Notes: generated from the sequence alone by a model not told the origin. DNA of 64,000 nucleotides from Emticicia sp. BO119 (GCF_013912375.1 NZ_JACETV010000004.1:186001-250000), one strand, 5' to 3'. Counted from the stretch's first letter, positions 1 to 8,834 are shown. Numbers and translations: made by a program.

Positions 1-259
1 TGGGTAGTTTTTTCTTCTCCTGTTTCTTTTGTGTAATAGCCAGTAGCTTTTTCTGCTCTTCTATTTTCATTTTCTGGTTGGCAAGAAAAATGATCTCCTG
101 TTTTTCGATCTTCTTAACCGTCTCCTGTAAAGCATCATTCACATTCCGGTCAAACTGCTCTTGTCTGACAGAAATAGCATTTTCAATCCAATACCATTGA
201 AAGGTGATTAAACCTATCATGGCAATAAGCATAAATATGATAATATTCCTGAAATTCAT
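1..259 (-). CDS. Sensor histidine kinase, N-terminal fragment (runs off the left edge)
   Basis: The reverse strand is open from an ATG at 257-259 to the window edge, giving about 86 residues. The protein starts with one hydrophobic segment (about residues 4-20). A motif QWYWIENAISVRQEQFD and a charged Lys/Glu/Gln-rich, probably coiled-coil stretch (KKIEKQEI, then KIEEQKKLL) follow. This transmembrane, short periplasmic, coiled-coil start is typical of Bacteroidetes sensor histidine kinases. The catalytic domains would lie outside the window, so the call rests on the N-terminus alone. Any long coiled-coil membrane protein is an alternative. Confidence 0.6.
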   Translation of the reverse strand, partial: MNFRNIIIFMLIAMIGLITFQWYWIENAISVRQEQFDRNVNDALQETVKKIEKQEIIFLANQKMKIEEQKKLLAITQKKQEKKKLP

Positions 260-414
260 CTTCTGATTTTCTTTACCTGAACAATCACTTTATTCTAAAA
301 CAAAGTTATTCCACGAAATTAACGCCAATCAAACAAAAATTTGTCTTATTTAACACTTTTTAACATCAAATATTATATTTAGGTTTACATTTTTAACTCA
401 TATTCCTACCTTAA

Positions 415-1260
415 ATGTTCTGGCCTTTAGTAACTGGCTTCCTGATAATACTGGTAATTCTATATATCTGGCTGTGGCAAAAAATTACCAGAGATAAACC
501 CCGGAACTACCCCACACTACAGAACCGACAAAAATTAAACTCTTCAAAGAAGATATTGGTTTGTTTTGGAGATAGTAATACTCATGGCAATGTTAGTTAT
601 AATTGGGTAAGTGATATTGAAACGGCTTTTCAGAATTTGCAGGTGCTAAATGCAGGAGTTAATTCAGACCTGACGTATTCGTTGTTACAACGAATAGACG
701 ATGTAATAGCCTGTCAGCCTGATTTTATTACGATCCTTGTCGGAACAAATGATGTGAGTGCAACTATAAGCCAGGAATTAGCAAATAGTTTTAAACAAAT
801 AAACCGTATCCCACAAGAGATGATGCCTGATTATGGGTCGTTCAAAAGTAATTATCAGGAAATTATTGATAGACTAAAAAAAGAGACTCACGCAAAAATT
901 GCGGTGATGTCTCTGCCCTTGATAAGCGAAGACCTGACCCACGAGGCAAATATAAAAGCAGATATCTATAGCGAATATATTAAAGCAATGGCGCAGACAC
1001 AACATTTGAGTTATCTGCCTTTGCGAGAAAAACTGAAAGATTATCTGCAGGCCAACCCTCAGCCATTGAAACATACATTTGACGAAACCCTCAAACTGCT
1101 GATATTCTCAATTATTAATCATTATATACTTGGCAAAGATTGGGATTATACGAGCAGGAAACATGGGTATCAGCTTACACCGGATAATATTCATCTCAAT
1201 TCGGTTTCAGGAGGAATAATTCGGGATTTGGTAAAAGAATTTATATCAGTAACCCAATAG
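415..1260 (+). CDS. SGNH/GDSL-family hydrolase, membrane-anchored
   Basis: This is a 281-residue protein with an N-terminal hydrophobic anchor (residues 3-21). An SGNH hydrolase fold follows: block I GDSNTHG with the nucleophile Ser at about 54, block II around NAGVNSD, block III GTNDV near 109, and the Asp/His pair in DNIHLN near 258. The family comprises esterases, lipases and acetylhydrolases acting on lipids or acylated glycans, and the substrate here cannot be told. The anchor suggests it acts at the membrane or in the periplasm. The flavin monooxygenase gene begins 29 bases downstream on the same strand, so co-transcription is plausible. Confidence 0.85.
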   Translation: MFWPLVTGFLIILVILYIWLWQKITRDKPRNYPTLQNRQKLNSSKKILVCFGDSNTHGNVSYNWVSDIETAFQNLQVLNAGVNSDLTYSLLQRIDDVIACQPDFITILVGTNDVSATISQELANSFKQINRIPQEMMPDYGSFKSNYQEIIDRLKKETHAKIAVMSLPLISEDLTHEANIKADIYSEYIKAMAQTQHLSYLPLREKLKDYLQANPQPLKHTFDETLKLLIFSIINHYILGKDWDYTSRKHGYQLTPDNIHLNSVSGGIIRDLVKEFISVTQ

Positions 1261-1288
1261 TTTTTAAAAGTCTATCACCCTATAATTT

Positions 1289-2584
1289 ATGAAGCAGGTT
1301 TGTATTATTGGCGCAGGTTCTTCCGGAATTGCTGCTGCTAAAACCATGAAAGAGAATGGTATTAGTTTCGATTGTTTTGAAAAAGGCTCGGATATTGGCG
1401 GAAACTGGCGTTTTAATAACGATAACGGTGTTTCATCTGCGTATCGTTCCTTGCACATCAACACTAACCGGATAGCAATGGCTTACACCGGTTTTCCAAT
1501 GCCTGATGATTATCCCATGTATCCGCACCATAGCCATATTATTAAATATTTTGAGAGTTACGTTGAGCATTTTGGCATTCGTGAATCTATTACATTCAAT
1601 ACCACAGTTACTGAGGTAAGTCAAAGCCCTGATGGTACTTATGTAGTTACACTTGATAACAGAGAAACAAGGAATTATAAATATATAATCGTTGCTAATG
1701 GTCATCATTGGAAACCCCGTATGCCAGATCCTGGATTTGAAGGTGCCTTTACCGGAGAAATCATACATTCTCACTATTATAAAGAATCAGAGCAAGTAAA
1801 GGATAAAGATGTACTGATTGTAGGTATCGGCAATTCTGCTGTAGATATAGCCGCTGAAGCAGCAAGATTGCACACAGGTAAAGTAGTGATTTCGACCCGG
1901 AGTGGAGCACATATTACGCCAAGCTGGCTTTTTAGCATGCCGTTTGATATGCTGGCCAATCCGTTCACGTCAAAATTACCTTTACCAGTGCAAAGGCTTA
2001 CTCTGAAACTGGTCTTGTGGCTGGCACGAGGTAAACAGGAAGACTTTGGTGTGCCTAAGCCCAAGCGGGCTTTACTAAGCGAACACCCGACTGTCTCACA
2101 AGATTTATTGCATTTGTCGGGTAGGGGTGCAATCAAGTTTAAACCTAATATCAGGAAGTTTCAGGAAAGGACAGTGTTTTTCGAAGATGGTAGCCAGCAG
2201 GATTTTGATATGGTGATTTATGCCACAGGATATAAAATATCATTCCCCTTCCTGAAACACTATATAGAATTTGATATAGAAAAAAACAACAATATCCAGC
2301 TTTATAAAAGGGTCATTCATCCTGATTTTCCGGGCATTTTCTTTATCGGACTTTTACAGCCTTTAGGCGCAATTATGCCGCTTGCTGAACTACAAACCAA
2401 ATGGATAGCTAAAATAATAAATGGAGATTGTAAATTGCCAACAAAAGAAGCAATGATATGTTCGATAGAAGAAGATGCTAAAAAGCTACGCAAACAATTT
2501 GATGAATCACCCCGGCATACTTTAGAGGTAGATTTCTTTGGGTACAAGAGTAGTATAGAAAAAGAAATGAAGAGGGCAAAATAA
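1289..2584 (+). CDS. Flavin-containing monooxygenase
   Basis: This 431-residue protein has an N-terminal FAD-binding GAGSSG motif (residues 8-13). The FMO signature FxGxxxHxxxY appears as FTGEIIHSHYY (about 153-163). A second dinucleotide motif, GIGNSAVD (about 178-185), would bind NADPH, and ATGYKISFPF near 311 is the usual FMO/BVMO ATGY element. Such enzymes use NADPH and O2 to oxygenate nucleophilic N or S atoms, or ketones; the substrate is unknown. There is no signal peptide, so it should be cytosolic. It sits 29 bases after the SGNH hydrolase and is probably in the same transcript. Length and motif order are normal. Confidence 0.9.
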   Translation: MKQVCIIGAGSSGIAAAKTMKENGISFDCFEKGSDIGGNWRFNNDNGVSSAYRSLHINTNRIAMAYTGFPMPDDYPMYPHHSHIIKYFESYVEHFGIRESITFNTTVTEVSQSPDGTYVVTLDNRETRNYKYIIVANGHHWKPRMPDPGFEGAFTGEIIHSHYYKESEQVKDKDVLIVGIGNSAVDIAAEAARLHTGKVVISTRSGAHITPSWLFSMPFDMLANPFTSKLPLPVQRLTLKLVLWLARGKQEDFGVPKPKRALLSEHPTVSQDLLHLSGRGAIKFKPNIRKFQERTVFFEDGSQQDFDMVIYATGYKISFPFLKHYIEFDIEKNNNIQLYKRVIHPDFPGIFFIGLLQPLGAIMPLAELQTKWIAKIINGDCKLPTKEAMICSIEEDAKKLRKQFDESPRHTLEVDFFGYKSSIEKEMKRAK

Positions 2585-2677
2585 ATAGTGAAAAATTGTA
2601 AGGAAAGAAATTGTCGTAATAAGTAAAGTAAGGAGAATAGGACGAGAAAAGTTTATCAATTAACGAGTTTTTCTCGT

Positions 2678-2998
2678 TTAGTTTTTAACCGCCATGATTT
2701 CTTTTAAAACAAAATATAAATCCTCAACCATCTTTTTAGCTGTTTTAAAATCAATTTTTTCATATAGAATATCAAAACCACTTCTCACCTGCTTACCGTC
2801 TCTAAAGATTGCATTTTCAGAAGTTAAAATGTTCATTATTCTATATTGCGCTTCTTGAGTATTTTCTAATTTAGGAATTAAAATTATTCGATGAATTGCG
2901 CCATAATGTTTTTTTAGGCGTTGCCTTAAATTGCCATTATCTGTTAATATTGTTGATATAATTTTATCACATTTACTAATAAAGTATGTTTCGTTCAT
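2678..2998 (-). CDS. Hypothetical protein, 106 aa
   Basis: I do not recognise this small soluble protein. It has no signal peptide or membrane segment, is rich in Lys, Ile and Asn, and is predicted mostly helical at the C-terminus (KTAKKMVEDLYFVLKEI). It is visibly AT-richer than its neighbours. It is divergently arranged against the small membrane protein at 3301 across a 302-base spacer. Codon structure and a clean ATG support a real gene, but nothing here shows its function. Confidence 0.55.
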   Translation of the reverse strand: MNETYFISKCDKIISTILTDNGNLRQRLKKHYGAIHRIILIPKLENTQEAQYRIMNILTSENAIFRDGKQVRSGFDILYEKIDFKTAKKMVEDLYFVLKEIMAVKN

Positions 2999-3300
2999 AA
3001 TTTCTGGGGATTTGAATTAAAAATCAGTACGCCTAAAAATTATTGTTTTAGACAAATATTAATTGCGATTAGTTTCTTTTATATGATTTAAAAATTGAGA
3101 TTTAAATAATAAATTCTATTTATTAATACGAATAGAGTTTGTCATCTCTTTTGCAAAATATTACTTTGGGCTTTAAATTTAACAGTATAATTCGTAGAGA
3201 GTAAAAATCAATATTAAAATTACTAAACGAATTTAAGATATATGTGCTAAACCTATATTATATAATTATTTTGTATTGATAAACTATAAAAACTAAAACA
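2999..3300. other. AT-rich divergent intergenic region
   Basis: This 302-base spacer between two divergent orphan genes is strongly AT-rich and holds no convincing open frame. It should carry both promoters, but I find no clear TTTG-N19-21-TAnnTTTG pair. A sequence close to a -7 element (TTATTTTG) occurs about 35 bases before the ATG at 3301. Otherwise I see nothing. Confidence 0.4.
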
Positions 3301-3591
3301 ATGATTCCAAAATCTTTACTTATTCTAATTCTTATAATTATTATGATTTGGGGTTTTCGTGATTATTTTATTTATCAAACCAAAAAAAGGAATGAAAAAC
3401 TCAAAGCGTTACAAGAGTCTTATGATAATGCACTTAAAACCTTAAAAGAATCTTATGAAGCTGCGCTTAAATCTGAAGACAAAGCAAAAGCATTAGAAGC
3501 TGGGCGTAAATATTACTCCTTTAAGAGAAATGGGGAGTTAACTATTTATGATGAGCAAGCAATTACAAATGATTTAATGACAATGAAGTAG
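3301..3591 (+). CDS. Small membrane-anchored coiled-coil protein, 96 aa
   Basis: The N-terminus is a single hydrophobic helix (residues 4-20, Ile/Leu-rich). A charged helical region follows, containing two near-identical heptad-like units, ESYDNALKTLK and ESYEAALKSED, which suggests a short coiled coil. The C-terminus is polar (NGELTIYDEQAIT). The likely topology is inner-membrane anchored with a cytosolic or periplasmic helical tail. No family is recognised. Composition is AT-rich like the divergent neighbour at 2678, so the two may have arrived together (inference). Confidence 0.6.
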   Translation: MIPKSLLILILIIIMIWGFRDYFIYQTKKRNEKLKALQESYDNALKTLKESYEAALKSEDKAKALEAGRKYYSFKRNGELTIYDEQAITNDLMTMK

Positions 3592-3722
3592 ATAAACAAT
3601 TGCATAGTTTTTCTGTAAATGCGTCATTTTGAGTTATCTCAAAATAGCTAACATAGAAAATGAAACTACTAATTTTGAGTAGCCACCATCAGATAGTAGC
3701 GTATTGAAATTACACAGCGTTT

Positions 3723-4799
3723 ATGCACAAAGATTTTATTATTCATCAACAACCATCCAATAAAATCAGGTTAGAAGAGAAAGAGTATCATTTTTTTAGT
3801 GGTACCTCTTATCTTGGGATGAATCAGGACCAAGAGTTTAAACAACTATTAATAGAGGGCCTGTATGAATACGGGATGTCGTTCGGAAGTTCCCGAAACG
3901 GGAATCTGCAATTAGCTATTTATGAAACTGCCGAAAATAAGATGGCAGCATGGGTAGGGGCAGAAAAGGCTCTCACGGTGTCTTCGGGTATGCTAGCAGG
4001 GCAATTAGTGGCTCAATACTTTAAAACACAGCAAGCAACATTTTTTTATGCTCCACAGAGCCATTCGGCGAACTTCCATGAACCTATTGTGCAATTGCCT
4101 GCCATGCGTTTTCAGGAGTGGGCAAAACAGATAGCAGGGCAAATCAAAGAAGCCAATGCGCAACATTCGGTAATTGTATGTAACTCAACCGATGGACTGC
4201 GAGCCACTGCTTATGAATTTGACTGGATAAATGATTTACCCGAAGACCGGGCTATTACTTTAATTATAGATGATTCTCATGGTTTAGGCATAACAGGGCA
4301 AAATGGTGCAGGGATTTTTCAGTCTGTTTTTGTCAAGCCTAATATACGATTTGTAGTAGTTTCTTCTTTGCATAAAGCAATGGGTATTCCGGGCGGGGTG
4401 GTTTTGGGCGATGAAATTATTATTGAAGCATTAAGACATACTGCTTTTTTTGCCTCTTGCTCACCAATAGCTCCGGCTTATTTATATGCTTATGTAAAAG
4501 GAGATGAGATATATCAAAGGAATTTCGAACGTCTGTTATCTAATGTTGAGCGGTTTTCTAAACAATTACAATCTGTAAAAGACGTATTTAATTCTCAACC
4601 AGCCTATCCTGTTTTTTATACACCACAGGATTCGCTATATGATTATCTGTTTAAGGAAGAGATTTTCATTTATAGCTTTGCTTATCCTATCAAAACCGGT
4701 AAGCCTAATACAAGAATTGTGATAAGTGCCTGGCATGATATTGAGCAGATAGATTTACTGGCAGCGAAGTGTAATGAGTTTGCTGAGAAATATATTTAA
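3723..4799 (+). CDS. PLP-dependent aminotransferase class I/II, AONS/KBL-like
   Basis: This 358-residue fold-type I PLP enzyme resembles 8-amino-7-oxononanoate synthase and 2-amino-3-ketobutyrate CoA ligase. Visible landmarks are the glycine-rich YEYGMSFGSSRNGN (near 48-61), the PLP-contacting IIDDSHGLG (181-189) and the Schiff-base Lys218 in SSLHKAMGIPGG. At 358 residues it is shorter than typical BioF/Kbl (about 385-400). No biotin or threonine-catabolism genes are near, so the substrate is uncertain; acyl-CoA plus amino acid condensation is the family reaction. Its stop codon overlaps the convergent pyrR stop region by four bases. Confidence 0.85.
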   Translation: MHKDFIIHQQPSNKIRLEEKEYHFFSGTSYLGMNQDQEFKQLLIEGLYEYGMSFGSSRNGNLQLAIYETAENKMAAWVGAEKALTVSSGMLAGQLVAQYFKTQQATFFYAPQSHSANFHEPIVQLPAMRFQEWAKQIAGQIKEANAQHSVIVCNSTDGLRATAYEFDWINDLPEDRAITLIIDDSHGLGITGQNGAGIFQSVFVKPNIRFVVVSSLHKAMGIPGGVVLGDEIIIEALRHTAFFASCSPIAPAYLYAYVKGDEIYQRNFERLLSNVERFSKQLQSVKDVFNSQPAYPVFYTPQDSLYDYLFKEEIFIYSFAYPIKTGKPNTRIVISAWHDIEQIDLLAAKCNEFAEKYI

Positions 4800-5329
4800 C
4801 CAATCAACCAGATTTTATCTTCGTTGTGGCCTTGTTCTTTCCATTCTACCAAAACACGCTGGCTATCAAGGGTGTTTACTTTCATACCGGTATAGTCAGG
4901 CTGAATAGGCAGGTCTCGCACATAACGACGATTAATCAGGCAAAGCAATTCTATCTTCTCGGGTCGTCCGAAAGCCTGCATGGCATCAATGGCTGCACGT
5001 ACCATACGGCCTGTGGCTAATACATCATCTATCAGAATTACCTTTTTGTTTTCAATTACAAAAGGAACTTTGGTTTCATTGGGTTTCAATGGGGTATCTC
5101 TTCTGCGAAAATCATCACGGTAGAATGTGGCGTCTAAGTATCCTAATTTAATAGAAAACCCTGTTTCATGTTGTAATTTCTGAGCAATGCGATCTGCTAA
5201 AAAAATACCACGAGGTTGTAAGCCTAAAATAACAGAGTTTGAGAAATCTTTATGGTTTTCAATCAGTTGCTGACATAAACGGTTAAGTGTAATGTCAAGA
5301 AGCGGATTAGCTAAAATAAGTCGTTTCAT
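4796..5329 (-). CDS. pyrR: PyrR-like phosphoribosyltransferase
   Basis: This 177-residue type I phosphoribosyltransferase has the PRPP-binding loop VILIDDVLATGR and a C-terminal block close to PyrR (RRYVRDLPIQPDYTGMKVNT). Family members are uracil phosphoribosyltransferases, and in Bacillota they also bind pyr mRNA to attenuate it. No pyr biosynthesis gene is adjacent and no PyrR-binding hairpin is seen here, so a pure salvage role is as likely as regulation. The gene is monocistronic and convergent with the PLP enzyme. Confidence 0.85.
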   Translation of the reverse strand: MKRLILANPLLDITLNRLCQQLIENHKDFSNSVILGLQPRGIFLADRIAQKLQHETGFSIKLGYLDATFYRDDFRRRDTPLKPNETKVPFVIENKKVILIDDVLATGRMVRAAIDAMQAFGRPEKIELLCLINRRYVRDLPIQPDYTGMKVNTLDSQRVLVEWKEQGHNEDKIWLIG

Positions 5330-5463
5330 ACAAAAAATGATAAATAATGTAACTCAACTGGTGTGATGGCTGTTGTAGCTAAAGATTCTCGTTAAATTTT
5401 CGGAACTTTGCCGACAAATTTATTGACTCATTCTCTTATTCACTAATTCATAGATTAAAAAAA

Positions 5464-6024
5464 ATGAAATATCTCATTGCCGGGCTCGGAAACATTGGTC
5501 CTGAATATGCTTTTACTCGCCACAATGTAGGTTTTATGGTACTCGACCGCCTTGCAGCACAAAATGACTTCTCTTTTAAAATGGAAAGACTTGCTTATAC
5601 TGCCGAATTTAAATACAAAGGTAAGCAGATACATTGCATTAAACCCACTACTTATATGAACCTGAGCGGCAATGCCGTGAACTACTGGTTGCAGGCGTTA
5701 AAGATACCTGTTGAAAATCTTCTGGTGATCTGTGATGACATTGCATTGCCTTTTGGTAAACTACGTCTGAAAACCAAGGGTTCGCACGGTGGGCAGAACG
5801 GGTTAAGAAATATTGAGGAAAAATTAGGTACACAAAATTATAATCGCTTACGCTTTGGGATAGGCAATAATTTCCATGCCGGAAGGCAGGTAAATTACGT
5901 TTTGGAGCCATTCAGCGAAGATGAAATGAGCCAGTTGGTCGCAAGATTAGACCGGGCAGACGACATAATTACCAGTTTTTGTAGCATTGGGGTAGAGCGA
6001 ACAATGAATTTTTTCAACGAATGA
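5464..6024 (+). CDS. pth: Peptidyl-tRNA hydrolase
   Basis: Pth cleaves the ester bond of peptidyl-tRNAs that drop off the ribosome, recycling tRNA. All family landmarks are present in this 186-residue protein. GLGNIGPEYAFTRHN contains Asn10 and the catalytic His20. KPTTYMNLSG contains Asn66, ICDDIALPFGKLRL contains Asp91, and GSHGGQNGLRNI contains Asn112. These correspond to E. coli N10, H20, N68, D93 and N114. It is cytosolic and of normal length. The start ATG follows an A-rich tract with no Shine-Dalgarno sequence, as is usual in this phylum. Confidence 0.97.
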   Translation: MKYLIAGLGNIGPEYAFTRHNVGFMVLDRLAAQNDFSFKMERLAYTAEFKYKGKQIHCIKPTTYMNLSGNAVNYWLQALKIPVENLLVICDDIALPFGKLRLKTKGSHGGQNGLRNIEEKLGTQNYNRLRFGIGNNFHAGRQVNYVLEPFSEDEMSQLVARLDRADDIITSFCSIGVERTMNFFNE

Positions 6025-6198
6025 TTGTACTTTTTAAAGAATTTTTGTGTTGACCAACTTTGGAATATTATATAAGTTGCACTTTTCTAAGACAAATAAT
6101 ATTCTATTTATTTGTAAAAAATAGTGGTAAAATTCTTTTTTTTGTTTCGTATAACAAATAAAATTAGAACAATATTCGGTGTTTGGGTCTGATACGCA

Positions 6199-6230
6199 TT
6201 TGGATTATATTAATTTTCGTTGTAGTTTTG
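6199..6230 (+). promoter_or_regulatory. Bacteroidetes-type promoter upstream of the small secreted protein
   Basis: TTTG at 6199-6202, a 20-base spacer, then TAGTTTTG at 6223-6230 match the Bacteroidetes sigma factor consensus TTTG-N19-21-TAnnTTTG. The predicted start site is near 6237, leaving a short leader before the ATG at 6266. Confidence 0.7.
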
Positions 6231-6265
6231 CATCATCATCCACGAAAGAAAAATAGAACAAAACA

Positions 6266-6727
6266 ATGAAAAATTCATTTAAATCCGTTATATTTGCAGT
6301 TACACTTGGGTCATTCTTGATTTCTGCAAATATTGTAAATGCAAATGACCGTGATTCAGCTAAGAGTGAAGTAATGTTGGTAAAAGGAGCTGAAGTAAAT
6401 TTCGCGAACTTCATGTCGAAAAAAGCGAAAAAATTTGTAAAGACCGAAGATTGGGTTATATTTGTAAATGTTGTGAAATTATATAATAACTCACCAGCCA
6501 GATTTATGGCAATGAGTTCATCACAAAAAGCAGAATTTAACGAAGCGGCAAACAACATAGAAACAAAAGTTGCAAAACTAAGAGGTGATGAGGCTAAAGC
6601 CTGGAGAAACAAAGTAGTAGCAACAACAAAAATTTTGAATGTGTTGTGGAATTACCAATCAAACGTTGAGCCAGTTGATCAGGAAAACGCAGTAAGTCCG
6701 GTTGTGACTGAAATGTTAGGTCGCTAA
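6266..6727 (+). CDS. Hypothetical secreted protein, 153 aa
   Basis: A signal peptide is clear: MKNSFK, a hydrophobic core, then an ANIVNA cleavage region around residue 26. The mature part is mainly helical, Ala/Lys/Asn-rich and without cysteine. I recognise no domain. It has its own promoter (6199-6230) and a strong terminator (6799-6837), so it is a single-gene transcript. A well-formed promoter plus signal peptide suggests a moderately expressed periplasmic or exported protein (inference). Confidence 0.7.
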   Translation: MKNSFKSVIFAVTLGSFLISANIVNANDRDSAKSEVMLVKGAEVNFANFMSKKAKKFVKTEDWVIFVNVVKLYNNSPARFMAMSSSQKAEFNEAANNIETKVAKLRGDEAKAWRNKVVATTKILNVLWNYQSNVEPVDQENAVSPVVTEMLGR

Positions 6728-6798
6728 AGCTCAACTTAGCAAAGAATAAAATATTAAGTTTTTCATAGTTTAATAGGTTAGGGTTGAATAGATGGACG

Positions 6799-6837
6799 CT
6801 TACCCCACTGCTTCTGGCGGTGGGGTTAAGTTTTTTT
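6799..6837 (+). terminator. Rho-independent terminator
   Basis: A stem of CTTACCCCAC against GTGGGGTTAAG (one bulged T) is followed by seven T residues at 6831-6837. It ends the transcript of the secreted protein gene at 6266. Confidence 0.85.
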
Positions 6838-6915
6838 ATGGGGGTTGTGTTGATCTCTTGGAACATCTGAACCCTTTATTTGTGTTATAATCAAAAACTT
6901 ATCTTTCTCTGCCCA

Positions 6916-7452
6916 ATGCGTATCGTATTACTCCTGTTTCTTTTTCTGGTTTCCTGCACCCAAAGCGAAAACAAAATCCAGTCAAAAACCTATTATGATC
7001 TTGTCGGATTAATAAATCAACAAATCAGCGATTTATCAGCTAAGAAGCCGTTGATTGAAAAAACAGTTCTATTGGCCGATAAGCAGGAGCGCATAGAAAC
7101 TAAAGATATTGACTGGAACAAAGAACTGGAGTTGTTTCTGCAAGCCGATTTGAATAAGCAATCGTATCAATCTGGCTATATTGTTGATATAAAGGATAAA
7201 AGAATAAGCTATCAATTAAAAGAAGGTGAAAAATTGCCTGTTACTTCGCTCATAATAGAATTTGATGAGAAAAACCTGCCGAAACATATAGAAAGCACGA
7301 TGCATACAAATAACTATCTGTATGAGTCAGATAAGAAACTGACGGCAGATTTGGTGAATAATCAATTGAAAACCTATAAAATTGAGGGTTATCAGGAGTT
7401 ATTTGTTGGAAGTAAGAAGGGCTTTAGTGTAGAAGGGAAAATAAAAGAGTAA
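6916..7452 (+). CDS. Hypothetical lipoprotein
   Basis: An in-frame upstream ATG exists at 6880. The ATG at 6916 is preferred because it places a lipoprotein signal directly at the N-terminus: MRIVLLLFLFLVSC, with lipobox LVSC and Cys14. The mature protein (about 165 residues) is Lys/Glu/Leu-rich with no recognised domain. It should be diacylglyceryl-modified by the Lgt encoded at 60068 and tethered to a membrane. The gene ends just before a bidirectional terminator shared with the convergent TPM gene. Confidence 0.65.
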   Translation: MRIVLLLFLFLVSCTQSENKIQSKTYYDLVGLINQQISDLSAKKPLIEKTVLLADKQERIETKDIDWNKELELFLQADLNKQSYQSGYIVDIKDKRISYQLKEGEKLPVTSLIIEFDEKNLPKHIESTMHTNNYLYESDKKLTADLVNNQLKTYKIEGYQELFVGSKKGFSVEGKIKE

Positions 7453-7473
7453 GGGTTGAAGAATCATGGATAT

Positions 7474-7513
7474 AAAAATAATCCCGGCCAGAACCTTGGC
7501 CGGGATTATTTTT
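7474..7513. terminator. Bidirectional terminator between convergent genes
   Basis: A 16-base perfect stem, AAAAATAATCCCGGCC (7474-7489) against its complement at 7498-7513, has an 8-base loop. T-runs exist on both strands, so it serves the lipoprotein (+) and the TPM operon (-). Confidence 0.9.
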
Positions 7514-7545
7514 TATGCTCTTTATTTTACTTAAAAGTATTAATT

Positions 7546-8304
7546 CTAATAATCTCCCCCGGCGCCACCGCCACCAAAACTTCCGCCCCCAAAGTCGAAG
7601 CCACCACCGCCGCTGCTTCCTCCACCAGACCAGCCACCTGAAGAACTTCCCCAACCAGTATAAGTTGTATATGGAATCCAGCCACCGCCTCCACGGTTTC
7701 TGTTATTACCACCCCCTTTATTGTTTTTACCGATGATGTAAAAAACGATAATCAGAATAATAATAAAGATAAGGATGCCTATAAAAGCTCCTCCGCCGTC
7801 TTCATCATCGGGGTCGGCTTTAAATTCGCCTTTGGCATAGCTGATAATCTTATCTACAGCCGCATCAAGTCCTTCATAATACTTCAATTCTTTGAAATTA
7901 GGTATTATATCCTGCTGAATGATACGTTTACTGTAAGCGTCTGTAATTGAGCCTTCCATGCCGTATCCTGTAGCAATGAATACCTTTCTGTCGCCTGGGG
8001 CCCAAAGAATAATAATACCATTGTTTTTGCCTTTTTCGCCTACTCCCCAGGTTCTACCTAATTTAAAGGCATATTCGCTTATGTCGTAGGGCTGAACGGT
8101 CTTAACAATTACAATAGCAATCTGAGTTGAGGTAGTATCATAATAAGCCTTTAGTTTTGATTCTAACTGATTAATCTCACTCTGGCTTAACAGACCTCCT
8201 ACAAAATCATTGACAAATCGCGGAGGGTTCGTTTTTGGCGGAATATCCTGTGCGAAAGCAATACTTTGCAGTAGCAATAAAAATATGAAAAGTTTTTTGA
8301 ACAT
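7546..8304 (-). CDS. TPM-domain protein with signal peptide, membrane segment and Gly-rich tail
   Basis: This 252-residue protein has a signal peptide (MKKLFIFLLLLQSIAFA-type start) and a TPM domain (about 30-160) with the landmarks FVNDFVGGLLS, TSTQIAIVIV and NNGIIILWAPGDRKVFIATGYGMEG. A transmembrane helix follows (about 173-192), then a Gly/Ser/Trp-rich tail ending GGGAGGDY. TPM proteins of the YgcG type are periplasmic-facing; some plant relatives act as phosphatases and in photosystem assembly, but the bacterial role is unresolved. It is the distal gene of a lemA-TPM-TPM set, 8 bases after the smaller TPM gene. Confidence 0.85.
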   Translation of the reverse strand: MFKKLFIFLLLLQSIAFAQDIPPKTNPPRFVNDFVGGLLSQSEINQLESKLKAYYDTTSTQIAIVIVKTVQPYDISEYAFKLGRTWGVGEKGKNNGIIILWAPGDRKVFIATGYGMEGSITDAYSKRIIQQDIIPNFKELKYYEGLDAAVDKIISYAKGEFKADPDDEDGGGAFIGILIFIIILIIVFYIIGKNNKGGGNNRNRGGGGWIPYTTYTGWGSSSGGWSGGGSSGGGGFDFGGGSFGGGGAGGDY

Positions 8305-8312
8305 TATATTGG

Positions 8313-8747
8313 CTAAGGTATAGGGTCTGTTGAAATATCATCAGAGATTTCGTTGATGTCGTCCTGATGATATGGAAAAAATTTCTTTAACTGATTACCG
8401 GCCTCTCGAATACCTGTTTGTAGGCCTCCTGCAAAGTCTTCTTGCAAAAAATATTGTCTCATACTGTCTCTGATACCCTCCCAGAAATTAACAGGAACTA
8501 CTTTATCAATTCCTTCATCACCTAATATCGCAAACTTATGGCTACCATACGCCAGATAAAATAAAACACCGTTTCTTTGAGCAGTTCTATCAAGCAAAAG
8601 GTATTGAAATACCTGCTTAGCACGCTCTATAGGGTCTTCTGTCGGGCAAGTTTCTTCTATATGAACCTTCACTTCTCCTGAAGTGTTCAACTCTGCATCT
8701 TTGATTGCTTTCACAATCCTTTCTTTGGCGGTCTCTGTCAGAAACAT
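8313..8747 (-). CDS. TPM-domain protein, cytosolic short form
   Basis: This is a 144-residue stand-alone TPM domain with no signal peptide. Landmarks are NTSGEVKVHIEE, QRNGVLFYLAYGSHKFAILGD and a terminal acidic tail. It is paired with the longer TPM protein downstream (gap 8 bases) and lemA upstream. The recurrent LemA plus two-TPM grouping is common in Bacteroidetes, and the two TPM proteins probably act together or on either side of the membrane (inference). Activity is unknown. Confidence 0.85.
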   Translation of the reverse strand: MFLTETAKERIVKAIKDAELNTSGEVKVHIEETCPTEDPIERAKQVFQYLLLDRTAQRNGVLFYLAYGSHKFAILGDEGIDKVVPVNFWEGIRDSMRQYFLQEDFAGGLQTGIREAGNQLKKFFPYHQDDINEISDDISTDPIP

Positions 8748-8783
8748 GGCTGTATGAGATAAGATTTTCTGAAAAAATAAATA

Positions 8784-8815
8784 GCACTTACAGAATATTT
8801 ATACCCTGTAAGTGC
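8784..8815 (-). terminator. Intra-operon hairpin after lemA
   Basis: GCACTTACAG (8784-8793) pairs perfectly with CTGTAAGTGC (8806-8815). On the minus strand the hairpin is followed by an interrupted T-run. It lies between lemA and the first TPM gene, so it may attenuate read-through and raise lemA over TPM expression (inference). Confidence 0.6.
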
Positions 8816-8834
8816 ATATAATATGCCTGAGAGA

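Noticed and set aside
4796-5329. PyrR as an RNA-binding attenuator regulator with local targets
   Set aside because: No pyr gene or recognisable PyrR-binding hairpin lies in the window, so only the phosphoribosyltransferase identity is supported.
7424-7736. Arg/Trp-, His- or Gly-rich frames opposite the TPM gene
   Set aside because: They are antisense or out-of-frame readings of the Gly/Ser-rich TPM tail, with no independent start or conservation features.
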